A stretch of DNA of 64,000 bases from Gliomastix tumulicola (Eukaryota; Ascomycota; Sordariomycetes; Hypocreales; Bionectriaceae): positions 806,001 to 870,000 of the forward strand of contig BCHX01000002.1 of NCBI GenBank assembly GCA_001599755.1, given 5' to 3'. The notes beneath the pieces are model-generated. The model was not told the origin of the DNA. It saw only the letters and a list, made by a program, of their open reading frames with translations, and did not search any database. Shown here piece by piece: positions 54,040 to 64,000 of the stretch (position 1 is the first letter of the stretch; each line of letters opens with the position of its first letter). The translations under genes were made by a program, and so were the position numbers.

Positions 54040-55470
54040 ATGTCCCAGACGCCCACAGACCGACCCTCCTCGTCGGAGCAGACTCTCGCCGACAAGGAAA
54101 CGACCTCCCTCTCGTCCCGCGACCCCGAGAAAGCATCTCCTCCTTCTGCTACACCACCGGCAGCAGCCGCAACAGCAACAGCAACAGCAGCAGCAGCAGC
54201 AGCTTCACCAGCAGATGGCGGCCCCCCCGACGGCGGCACCAAAGCCTGGCTCTGCGTCCTCGGCGGCTGGTGCACCGCCTTCTCCAGCTTCGGCTGGCTC
54301 AACAGCATCGGCGTCTTCCAGTCCTACTACCAGTCCACGCTCCTCTCCAGCTACTCCCCGAGCACCGTCTCCTGGATCCCGTCCCTGCAAATCTTCTTCA
54401 TCCTCGGGCTCGGCCCCGTCGTCGGCGGGCTGTACGACCGGTACGGGCCGCGATGGCTGCTGGCGGGGGGTAGTTTTCTGCACGTCTTTGGGATCATGAT
54501 GACGAGCATCAGCGACGAGTACTGGCAGGTGCTGCTGTCGCAGGGCGTCGTCTCGGCCGTCGGCGCGAGCATGATCTTCCAGCCCCGTGAGTGTCCTTAG
54601 TTACAAACTTCATCTCCAATATCTGACCCGAGTCTTCTAGCCCTCAACTGCGTCGGCGGCTGGTTCAGCAAGAAGCGCGGCGCCGCCTTCGGCATCCTCT
54701 CGACGGGCGCCTCCCTCGGCGGCGTCATCTTCCCCATCATGGTCAACCACCTCATCCGCACCGTCGGCTTCGCCTGGTCCATGCGCATCTGCGCCTTCCT
54801 CATCCTCGCCCTCCTCGTCGTCGCCAACCTCACCGTGCGCGCGCGCGTGCCGCCGAAGCCCGTTCGGCTCGCCCGCTTCGCCGCGCCCTTCCGCGAGGCC
54901 GAGTTCCTCCTCCTGACGGCCGGCTTCTTCTTCCTGTCGTTTGGCATCTTCGCGCCGCTCAACTACATCGGCGTCGAGGCCGCAGACGCGGGCATGCGTC
55001 CGCAGCTGGTGCAGTACCTGGTCCCCATCCTCAACGCGGCCTCGCTCTTCGGCCGTCTGTTTGCGGGCTTCCTGGGCGACAAGATCGGCCGGTACAACAT
55101 CTTCGTCGCCGTCTGCTACCTCTCCGGTCTCTGGACGCTGGCCCTCTGGATCCCCGCCCGGAGCGATCCCGCGCTCATCGCCTTTGCCGTGCTCTTCGGC
55201 TTCAGCTCGGGCGCGTACGTCTCGCTCGTCGCCCCGCTGACGATGCAGATCTCGCCCGTCGCCGAGTTCGGCTTCCGCACCGGGATAGTCTTCTTCGTCT
55301 CGTCCATCGGCGGCCTGACGACGAATCCCATCACGGGCGCGCTGATTGACAGTCCGCTGGCCTTCACCGCGGCCAAGATCTTCCCCGGTGTGCTGTGTGT
55401 GGTTGGCACGACATTCGTCCTCGCCGCGAGGATCAGGCGGACCGGATGGAAGCTGGCCGTGGCCTTCTAG
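54040..55470 (+). CDS. MFS transporter, monocarboxylate (MCT) type
   Basis: Two exons, 54040-54586 and 54641-55470, give 458 aa. The N-terminal 65 residues are Ser/Ala-rich with an (Ala/Thr)n run from cag/gca repeats. About 12 membrane helices follow, beginning WLCVLGGWCTAFSSFGWLNS and FQSYYQ, with GGLYDRYGPRWLLAGG, GGWFSKKRGAAFGI and GRLFAGFLGDKIGRYN. These are hallmarks of fungal MCT-like MFS permeases. The substrate is not predictable. It is only a distant paralogue of the 11161-12704 transporter and has a different intron position. AATAAA at 55570-55575 is a candidate poly(A) signal. Confidence 0.92.
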
Positions 55471-55948
55471 ATGCAGGCAGCCGAGTAGTTATAGACATGA
55501 ATTTATGAATAGAATAGGCAAAAAACGAAATAGAATCAACCAGTAGTCACCCCATCCATCCCAGACTGAAATAAAATGTCTAACCCGCGACGGCCCGTCT
55601 ATTACTACAAATACAAAAAAAGGAAAGGACTCACATTTCCACCGCTCGTCGCCATCATCATCACAGCAGCAGCCCCTATAACCGTCGTCTTCTAGCCTGT
55701 CCTCGCGTAAATAACACACTGCAGGCGTGAAGCCTGCCCTCTTGAACCACCACACAAAGAATGAAAGGGGAAAAAGAAAACCCCAACCCAGAACGCCATG
55801 GCGCCTCTTCTTCCACTTTCCCTCCCAGTGTTATACGGGCTCTGCTGACTTCCTCTCGTCTCTCTCCTCGCCTTTTCGGTTGATACACAGCTAGCCGTGA
55901 GGCAGAGCTCTTGTTGCTTTTTGTTTCTCGGTGTAATAGGTAGGAAAA
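55471..55948. other. Convergent 3' region
   Basis: AT-richer spacer between the MFS gene and INO80. It includes AATAAA at 55570-55575, about 100 bp past the MFS stop. No gene is seen. Confidence 0.5.
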
Positions 55949-58900
55949 TTACATGTCGACCATCCCGTCAGCCATAGCAAGTCGCTGCTTGGTCGTCTTG
56001 GCCTTCTTCGTGGTTCCCTTGGTCTTGCCCTTCTTCGTTTTGACGTCGCTCTCGGCGGGAGTCGCCGTGCCAGACAGGCCCGGCTTGCTGCCGTCGTCAA
56101 AGTGGCCCTCGCCTGAGAATGTTGTTAGCCTCTGATACATCATAAGGAAATATGCACTGTAAGTGCGAAAACTCACCTTCATGGTACATCTCATCCAGAC
56201 TAGGTTGCTCGGCCTTCTTGCGCTTGCCACCCTTCTTCTTCTGCTTGTCAAGCTCTCCAGACTCAAGGAGCTCCTTCTCACGCTTCTCGATGAGCTCGGC
56301 CTGCTCGTCGTCGGCCAGCCACATGGCAATGTCGCGGTTGCGGTTCTCAGGCGCCCGGCGGCCAGAGAAGTCGACGCTCGCACCGCCACCCTGGATGACG
56401 ACACGCTGGACTTCTTCCTTCTGGAGGGCACGCTTGCGGATCCGCTCCTCGATGGTGCCCTTGGTGATGAGACGGTACACCGTGACCTGCCTGGTCTGGC
56501 CGAGTCGATGGGCTCTGTCCATGGCCTGCGAGTCGATCGTCGGGTTCCAATCCGAGTCGTAGAAGATGACGGTGTCGGCGGACGTGAGATTGATACCGAG
56601 GCCACCGGCACGCGTCGAGAGGAGGAAGATGAAGATCTCCGGTCGCGTCTGGAAGTCGTGCACCGTGTCACGTCGGTCCTCCAGCTTGGTCGAACCGTCG
56701 AGGCGGCAGTACTTGTAGTTGCGGTACGTCAGGTACTCCTCCATCATGTCAATCATGCGTGTCATCTGGAAGTACAGCAGGACACGGTGATTCTCGGCCT
56801 TGAGCCTGAACAGCAGCTCATCCAGCTTCGCGAGCTTGCCGCTGTCAGTGACAAAGCGCTGCATAGAAGGCACGGCAATGTTGGTGAAGCCCTTCTTCTC
56901 GCCGTCAGGCTTCGGCAGCGTCGCCACCGCGGGGTACAGGTCGAGGGGAACTCGCTTCTCGACCAGGGCCTGCTCCTCCCACAGGGCAGGGCCGTACAGG
57001 TTCTTGCGCATGGAAACATTAAACAAGACATTCTCGCGCTCCACAACGGCACTGCGGCTGTTGCAAGACACCTCCACGGGAGGCGCCGAGGCACGCGGCT
57101 TACCAGCCTGCTCCAGGCGACCGAGACCCGATTCGCTGAAGCCGCGTCTGGCCACAGTCATGAGATTCTTCAGGACGCCCTCTCCAGTGATATCAGCCAG
57201 GGGCTGCCGGTCCTGTCGCTCCGAGATCTTGAAGAGCGCGTGCGCAGGCGTGAAGCTGCTGTCCTCGGCCTCATCGTAGGCAACGTTCATGTAACCAAGA
57301 CGATTCCTCTTCCGGAGCTCGCCGGAAGCCCGGGCGAACAGGCTCTCGTGAGTGGCGTTGTAGACCTCACCAGGGCTCACGTCAGCGAATCGCAACCACG
57401 AGTACCCCTCGGAGTTCTTGTCGTTCTGGCGGACGTGGTCTGGGGAGTAGATATTCATCATGTGGCCCAGGACCTGATTCCGCCAGCCGGCCTTCTGGTT
57501 ATTTTTGCTGGCCTTGTCCAACCGTCCATCCTCGGCCCAGACCAGAGCAGGCAGGTCGAGTTCAATCAAGCTCCGCGTAGAATAAGGCACCGGAACTTTG
57601 TTGCCCTCGCGGATAAACGAGGCTGTCTCGGCGAAGTAGCCAAAGGAGAACGGAGACGTGACCTCGGCGCGCTCGAAGAGATCAGGGTGATTGCACACCT
57701 TTCGGAACTGCATCACCAGGTTCATCAAGGTGCTTGAGTCCTGGTCGTCACCAACAGTGGCCTTCTCCACGAGATCCATGATGTTGATCTGGTTGCGCAG
57801 ATTGCTGTAGTACGCACGCTGCCGGTAGGTGAGGTCGCAGAACACATCCTCCTCGATCTTGTCACCGAGCTCCTTCTGCACATGCTTCTTGACACGACGA
57901 AGCATGAAGGGCTTGAGAATCATGTGCAGACGCTTCAGCTGGTCCTCGTTCAGCTTGGTGTTGCTCTGGGCGTGCGACTCAATGTCCTTGGAGAACCACT
58001 CGCTAAACTCGTCGTGCGAGTCGAACAGCGACGGCATGATGAAATGCAGCAGAGCCCAGAGTTCCTGCATGTTGTTCTGGATGGGCGTACCGGTAAGCAG
58101 GAGGCGGTTTCGGCAGTGGAAGCCGAGCAAGCTCTTCCAACGCGAACTCTGCGAGCTCTTGATGGCCTGCGCCTCGTCGAGAATCATGTACTGCCATCGC
58201 ATCTTCTGGAAGTAGGCCACGTCGGAAACGACAAGCTGGTACGAGGTGACGCACACGTGGAAGGCGGCATCTTTCCTGTACGTGGAGTGCTTGCGATCCC
58301 AGAACTTGCGGAGAATCTTCCGGTCGGCAGCATTGCCCCAGTACGGCAGGATCTTGAACTCGGGCACGAACTTGGCAATTTCCTGCTGCCAGTTGTGGAG
58401 GGTGGAAGCGGGAGCGACGACGAGGAAGGGACCCCAGATATCGTGCTTCTCGGCCAGGTAGGCCATGACGGAAATAGACTGCACAGTCTTGCCAAGACCC
58501 ATCTCGTCGGCGAGGATGCCGTTGATGCCCTGCTCGTACAGGTTGACCAGCCAGTTGAGACCCTTGAGCTGGTACTCCTTGAGCTGGGCATTGAGAAGGG
58601 CGGGTTGCTCAATCTCGACGTCGCCTAGGCCGGTCGGGTTCTGGAAGTTCATCTCGCCCTCCTCGTCCATGTCGAGGGATTCGTTGTTGAACTCCCTGGC
58701 CTTCTTCTGCGCCTCAGCAATGGCATTCTGGGCATTTGCCATAGCCGCGGCCTTCAAGTTGGTCTCGTCCTCGTCGTCAAAGTCCAGGTTCTCGAAGTTG
58801 GTCACCTTGGACCCAACACCATCCGTGGGTTCGGCAATATCCAGCTTAGGCTCGTTGGGCTTCTGGTTATTCTTCACCTCATCAGGGTGGTCGGTGCTGC

Positions 58901-61900
58901 GCTCGACCTCGTCCGTCTTGATCTTCTTGCCAATGAAGTGAGAGTACAGTTCGGTCTGCGAGATCAAGAAGTTGAGCTTCCTCTTCTGGCGAGCGGCTTC
59001 GCGGTCGGCTTCCTCCTTCCTGGCATTCTCCAGCTCCTGCTTCTCGGCGGCCTTGCGGAGATCGCGTTCCTCGCGCTCGTTGCGCTTCCAGAAGCTCATC
59101 ATGTCTCGCATGACACGCTTGGCACGGGCCTGGAGATCCTTGGTGCCCTTGTTGGTGCGGAGCTGCCACCTCTTCGCTTCCTTTGAAGCCAGGATAGCCG
59201 TCTTCTTGAGGTTGGACGACCGAGTGGTGTAAGAATCAGAGGCAAGCTTGAAGGTCTTGCTAACATCCTTCCTAGCCATATCCCGCCAAATCTGGTCGTA
59301 GATTTGGATGTAGCCCTTGGTGGCGAACTTCTTCTCCTTCTCGGCAGCCTCGTCGACCTCGCTAGGAACGTCCTTGTTCTCCTTGTCGGCTTCCGCATCG
59401 GCCTTGTTCTTGTCCTCTTTGGCCTTGTCCTTATCTTTGTCCTTGTCTTTGGACTTCTTCTCCTCCTTGGGCTCCTTGGTCTTCTTGATCTTGATGCGGA
59501 CAGCCTTGGTCGTCTCCTCGCGGGGAGCAAGAGTCGGGAGTTCCTCGCCGGCATCCAGAGCCGCCTGAGCGGCTTCTGCCGAGTCCTTCTCCGCCTGCTT
59601 CTGTTCCTTGGACTTCTTGGGGCGGTTGCCGCTCCGGGCCTTCTTGGACTTGCTACCGCTTTCCACATCGGAAGCCTGGAAGCTAGACATGGTACCCCCC
59701 TCCAGGTTGAGGTTCAGCTCCGCGCTGCGAGCCGGGCCCTTGATACCCTTGGCCAGTATCAACTTCGTCTGCTGGGCCTTCTTGTTGGCACGCTCAGCAT
59801 CCCGCAGATGCTTCTGCCGCTCGTTCTCGTCCTCGGCAGCGTCAGCCCTAGCGAGGGCAGCCTCCTTCTGCTCCATCGTGACCGCCATGGACTTCTCGCG
59901 TCGTCGCTTACGCTGCATGTCCTTCTTGCGCTCCTTCTCCGCGTAGAGCTCTTGCTCTCGCACCTCGAGAAGGGCCTCTTCGTAGTACAGCTCGTCATAT
60001 CGTCGCTTTCCGAGCTCGGCGTGATCCCTGAGTCGTTGGCTAGCCTGTCGAGCATAGTCTTCCCTGCGCATTTCAGTTCTCTCGAGCTCGGACCTGGACA
60101 TGAGCTTGAGGCGCTTGGCAGCGCGCATCTTGTAGTCTTCTTCGTCGGCATCGTTCACTTCGAGTTCGGAGGCGTTCTTGTCGATGGATCGCTCGCGGCT
60201 CTGGATCACCCGTTCCATCTCAGGAGCCCACGCCTTCTTCTCCTTCTCCTTTTCTTTCTCCTTTTCTTGTCCATTGACCTGACGCTTGCTTGCGCCACGC
60301 GAGGCGGACGAGTCCTTCTTAGAGTTGCGTCGACCCTTCGAGGATCCGGATTCTTTAAGGTCTTCGATGGTACCCATAGCCGACCTCCGAGGAGCTGGCT
60401 TCCTCTTTGGTTCCTTCTTCCTGATCGGGGTAGGTTCGGCTTCCTTGGGCTGCTCAGCCTCAGACTCAACCTTCTCCGGTCGGGGCTGCAACCTGGGCTC
60501 GATCTTGGGTTCCGGAGATGGCTCCCGCTTGGGCTGGATATCGATATCTGGAGCACGCATCACAGGGGTGGGTGACGGCTCTCGATCCCGAGACTGGGAC
60601 GCGGGCTCCGCGCTGGAGAGAATGTTGGAAAACGACATCGGATCTGCCGCACGGCTAGGCGTCTGCTATCTGCGCGTTAGTGAACTGGTGTGAGGCTTAT
60701 CGGTAAAGCAAAGGACGACTCACCGTCGATGCCTTGGAAGGGGAGGCCAGATTCCCCCTGGCCAATGGAGCTAGCGTGGAGGCTCCATTCGACGTCGCGC
60801 TGCTGGGCGTCGCGGCTTGCCTGTGAGGAGGCGACGTCATGTGTGCCGACCGATGCGAAGGGCTGACGGGCCCAGCCGAGGAAGTCGGATGGGAGTGCGC
60901 GGGCGGGCTTCGAGGTCGGCCGCTGCCGTAGGAGGTCCGTTGTTGGGAGGTCTCGTAGTAACCCGACGGTCGGTCGGCAGCAGGCGGATAAAACAAGTCG
61001 CGAGGCTGCTGGTGATGCTGTCAGAAAAGGAGAGAATCTCACGTTAGCACGTGTTGATGAAATTGATGGGCTGAATGGAAGGGGTGATGGAAAAAGTCAA
61101 ACGAGGAAGGGAGTCCTCCTCGTTGATTTTTTTTCCCGGTCGCCGGCACGTGTTGACTTCAGGGGCGGATAAGGTATGATGTTTTACCACCGCAACAAAG
61201 CAAAGAAATTTCGGCCTTGTCTGGGATTGGAGCCAGCGCCCCAATGGGGGTTGTGGATATTGATTATGGCTCGTTTGCTTACCTTGGGCGTTGTATCCTG
61301 CCACGAATCTGAGACCTGTCGCTCACTGCTGCTGATGTCCGTAGTGGGATCGTAAAACCGGCGCTTCGAGCCCGCGCTGCCGTGACTATCGCGAGTATGA
61401 TGATCCGCGGGAGGAGGAAAGTACGCGGGCGGCGGGTGCAGCGGCGAGGGCCCCGACGGGTGATGGTGATGATGACTCGCGCCGCCGATGCTGCTCGGAC
61501 CTGCGGTCTGGGGAGGCGCGAGGCCGGCCGGGGGAGGCAGCGTCGGGGCGACAGGACCGCCAGAGGGCGGCGAGCCCTGGGACTTCGCGGGCGCCATGTA
61601 GTGGTTGACGGGGGAGTGCAGCGCGGGCGCTCGCGGCGGCGGCGACTGGAGGTGGAGGGAATGGCGATGGTGCGAGCCTGTCGGGGATGCGTAGTGTGAA
61701 GAATGGTGCTGATTGTAGTCGGAGGCGCCGCCGGACGGAGAGCGCACTCTAAAAGACGACTCGCTGTGTCGGTGGGCAGAGCCGGGAGGTGGTGGCGCCT
61801 CTCTAGCACTGCCCGATGTCAGCGTGTCGTGTCGGTGCGTTTGTCTGTCGCGTTCGTCTTCCCGATCGGGCTGGCTGCGAGGCCTCTGCAGCACCGTGGA

Positions 61901-61921
61901 ATGGAAGTTGTTGCCATCCAT
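55949..61921 (-). CDS. INO80: INO80 chromatin-remodelling ATPase
   Basis: Four exons, 61921-61283, 61017-60724, 60662-56177 and 56112-55949, give 1860 aa. The long 56097-60638 frame alone lacks both ends. Exon 1 (MDGNNFHSTV) is His/Pro/Ser-rich and ends with KRRFYDPTTD before SDSWQDTTPK. Exon 3 opens with TPSRAADPMSFSNILSSAEP, as in fungal INO80. The DBINO domain is at about 761-894 (IYDQIWRDMARKDVSKTFKL). The Snf2 ATPase follows: Walker A DEMGLGKT (about 1030-1037), DEAQ box, LLLTGTPIQNN, and after the long INO80 insertion STRAGGLGINLTSAD with RAHRLGQTRQVTVYR. The C-terminus is Lys-rich. Nuclear nucleosome sliding and H2A.Z editing catalytic subunit. Confidence 0.95.
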
Positions 61922-64000
61922 ATTGCCGACTTCGATTCCGCTGGCCGACGATACCGGCGGTGGTCGATGCTGCTTCGCGAGGGAGAGGAGGAGGAGGGTA
62001 TTGGTGGACGTGTCGCCGGACAGCAACTACTCGTAGCATGCGGGACCCATGTGCAGCCGACACACGATGCTCGTAGGGGTGATTTGCAGGGACGCGATTA
62101 GGCGGTGCAGTCGGTGTTCGGTGTTGGGGGGGCGGATTGTGTATGGGAATAGAAAAAGAGGATGAGCCGGGATGGAGGGCGAGTGGTTTTTTGGCTCTTG
62201 CCCGGCTGAGAGGGCGGAGGAAATTGGAACGAGTCGCCAGTTCCTGAGGTTCGGGCTTCCTGCAGCCTGGGGCGGCGATGGTGAAAAATTGGTACCAACT
62301 GTACAGATACCTTGCCAAATCCACCCACGCCCGCAGCAGAGTGCAAGCAACGTGTGATGCCGTGTAAAATAATGATAAAATAAAATAAAAAGACAATCCT
62401 GAAGGTATCTACAGCACAGACAGCAGCAGACACGATCACGGGGCGCCGACAGGGGGTGGGGGCTGGCGGCGATGCTAGTAATCACCTTAGCAATACGTGC
62501 AGCACCAGGGACCGGGGCGGGCGGTGGTGAAGCTGGTGGTGATGGGAGTCGACGGAAAAAGGAAGGGGGAACGGGGGGGACAGATGGGCAGACGCTTGGG
62601 GGGGGATGGCGATGCCCATGGATTACGATTACGACGTGGGAATGCTGGAGCACGGAGTCAAAGGAGTTAATCGCGAGTTGGGCCGATCACTTTTGGCTTG
62701 GATTGGATTTTTTTGGGTGCAGCCTGCGCCGTCTGGCGAGAGTGCGAGCAGCAGCGCAGATTCAGCTCGGAGGAGGAATCGTCCTTCTCTGCTGATGATG
62801 TCCGTCGGCCAGCAGCCAATCAGCCAATCGTGTGGCTGGCCCCGGCCAACTGGGACATGTGCAGTTGCGCTAGGCCAATCTGAGCTAACTTGGATCACGG
62901 TCGGCGCGGCCTGCTGCCGGCTTGAGCCTTCCGCCTGTCCTCAGGGCTGCTGTCTCACCCACCTCTCCGAGAGGGGTACTTGCGTAGAGGAGGCCTGTAC
63001 TTGGAGTCACACAGTTGTGCAAGCCCAGTCTAGGTAGCTTATCCACTCACACAAGTACCGCCCCAGGCGCGTCTCGCCCCCCAACCTGGAAGCTTTGCAG
63101 CAACGCGCGAGGAGGAAACGCAACACAGCCAAGCGCTCATTCAGTGGATGCCTCCCCCAAAATGGCCAGTTGGGTGAAGAAAAGCTTCAATCACACATAG
63201 ACCCAAAATGCATGATCCTGTGACTCGCCTATTCCTTCGGCCTCAGCTTGCTCACCAGATGCGTCCTCGCGGCGCCCATCAGCCGATCATCACAGCCAGG
63301 GCGGAATCATATCATCCCCATGATAGTGGCGATATTTCATCGCACTACTCCTGCACCACGGACTCGCTCGCCTCCAGTCAGTCGAACGGAGCGTCGCTCA
63401 AGTGCGGGAACGAGGACGCACAATCTCCGACCGTGGGAATCTCTCCAGGGGGCTTCCAGACCGTACCAGGAAGGCCAAGTGGTGAGGCTTACGGGGTAAA
63501 ATAGGACGAGCCAATGCAGCCCGTCAAAGGCGCACACCGCAGCAGTAATGACATGTTGCATTCCATCATTCCCACGGATGGGGCGATGCAAGGGAGAGGC
63601 GGTCAATCAGCCAACTGCCCACCTACCTACTTTTATTCCTCCCTCATTCCAAGGCACAGAAGCACCGACTCACGGAGTCGCAGCATGGTACATGCAGGAC
63701 GGACCGGGGCTATCTTCTCCTACGTTATTGGCGACGCCAGCGACAGGCTACGGCGACCATCACGACTCAGCGAAATGTCATCAGGGCACGAAACGGGTCT
63801 CCTCTGGCTGGTCAGAGCCAAAGCGCACACATCACTATTTCCAGGCCTTGGATTGCGTCCCGCCCGCTTCTTGCCCGATCGTCTCATCCCCAACCCAGCC
63901 TCCCCCCATCACAGCCGACTCATTTACGAGGTACCAGCTATTACAGTCAGATACCGCCCATCCCCCACCGATGCGACAAGCGGTGTTTAGTGATCGTGAT
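61922..64000. other. INO80 upstream region to window end
   Basis: 2.1 kb without a supported gene. 61922-62700 is probably INO80 5' UTR and promoter. AT-rich ataatgataaaataaaata near 62370 and a G-rich block (62450-62610) are the visible features. Open frames near 63200-63990 have no recognisable domain. Confidence 0.45.

Noticed and set aside
56163..57737. 524-codon open frame on the plus strand inside INO80
   Set aside because: Antisense to the Snf2 helicase exon; no recognisable domain.
59304..60575. 423-codon Leu-rich plus-strand frame
   Set aside because: Antisense of the Lys/Glu-rich INO80 N-terminal part; Leu runs are just CTT/CTC complements of Lys/Glu codons.
1..64000. Secondary-metabolite gene cluster
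   Set aside because: A methyltransferase, SDR, amidohydrolase, MFS genes and a Zn2Cys6 regulator are present, but they are scattered among housekeeping genes and no PKS, NRPS, terpene synthase or similar core enzyme is seen.
1..64000. Transposable elements or CRISPR arrays
   Set aside because: No transposase, reverse transcriptase, long terminal repeats or spaced palindromic repeats were found.

Overview
The window is nuclear DNA of a filamentous ascomycete (Pezizomycotina, most likely a Sordariomycete). The evidence is short GT-AG introns (about 55-90 nt, one of 265 nt), GC-rich third codon positions, a Zn(II)2Cys6 regulator, fungal-only families (DUF7025-AAA, DUF7708, DUF7703, WSC, AcrB), and fungal forms of CCR4, ELP3, INO80, UBC1 and succinyl-CoA ligase alpha. 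I resolve 21 protein-coding genes, most with exact exon joins checked for phase and family continuity. I found no tRNA, rRNA, CRISPR array or intact transposon.

Region 1 (445-12704) looks accessory. It holds a Zn2Cys6 regulator, a DUF7025-type AAA ATPase with an acidic poly-Ser tail, a divergently transcribed DUF7708/STAND-like protein whose NTPase core has lost its P-loop, a kinase-like protein lacking several catalytic residues and ending in a CaaX-like box, and a monocarboxylate-type MFS transporter. The ATPase, STAND-like and pseudokinase genes are the best candidates for an undescribed (recognition or signalling) module. This is inference from domain type and neighbourhood only.

Region 2 (12705-30531) has two gene-free stretches of about 5 kb. 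Between them lie acrB, a divergent pair of small genes (a predicted mitochondrial protein and an LYRM5/ETFRF1-like LYR protein) with CCAAT elements between them, and a SAM methyltransferase-fold protein.

Region 3 (30532-50072) is mostly housekeeping: CCR4 deadenylase, an SDR with repeated TGTGAGA-type palindromes in its promoter, a DUF7703 membrane protein, a divergent mitochondrial carrier, an amidohydrolase, ELP3, succinyl-CoA ligase alpha, UBC1 and a Ysc84-domain actin regulator.

Region 4 (51118-64000) has a secreted three-WSC-domain protein, a second MFS monocarboxylate-type transporter, and the INO80 remodeller ATPase, whose full reading requires four exons (1860 aa).
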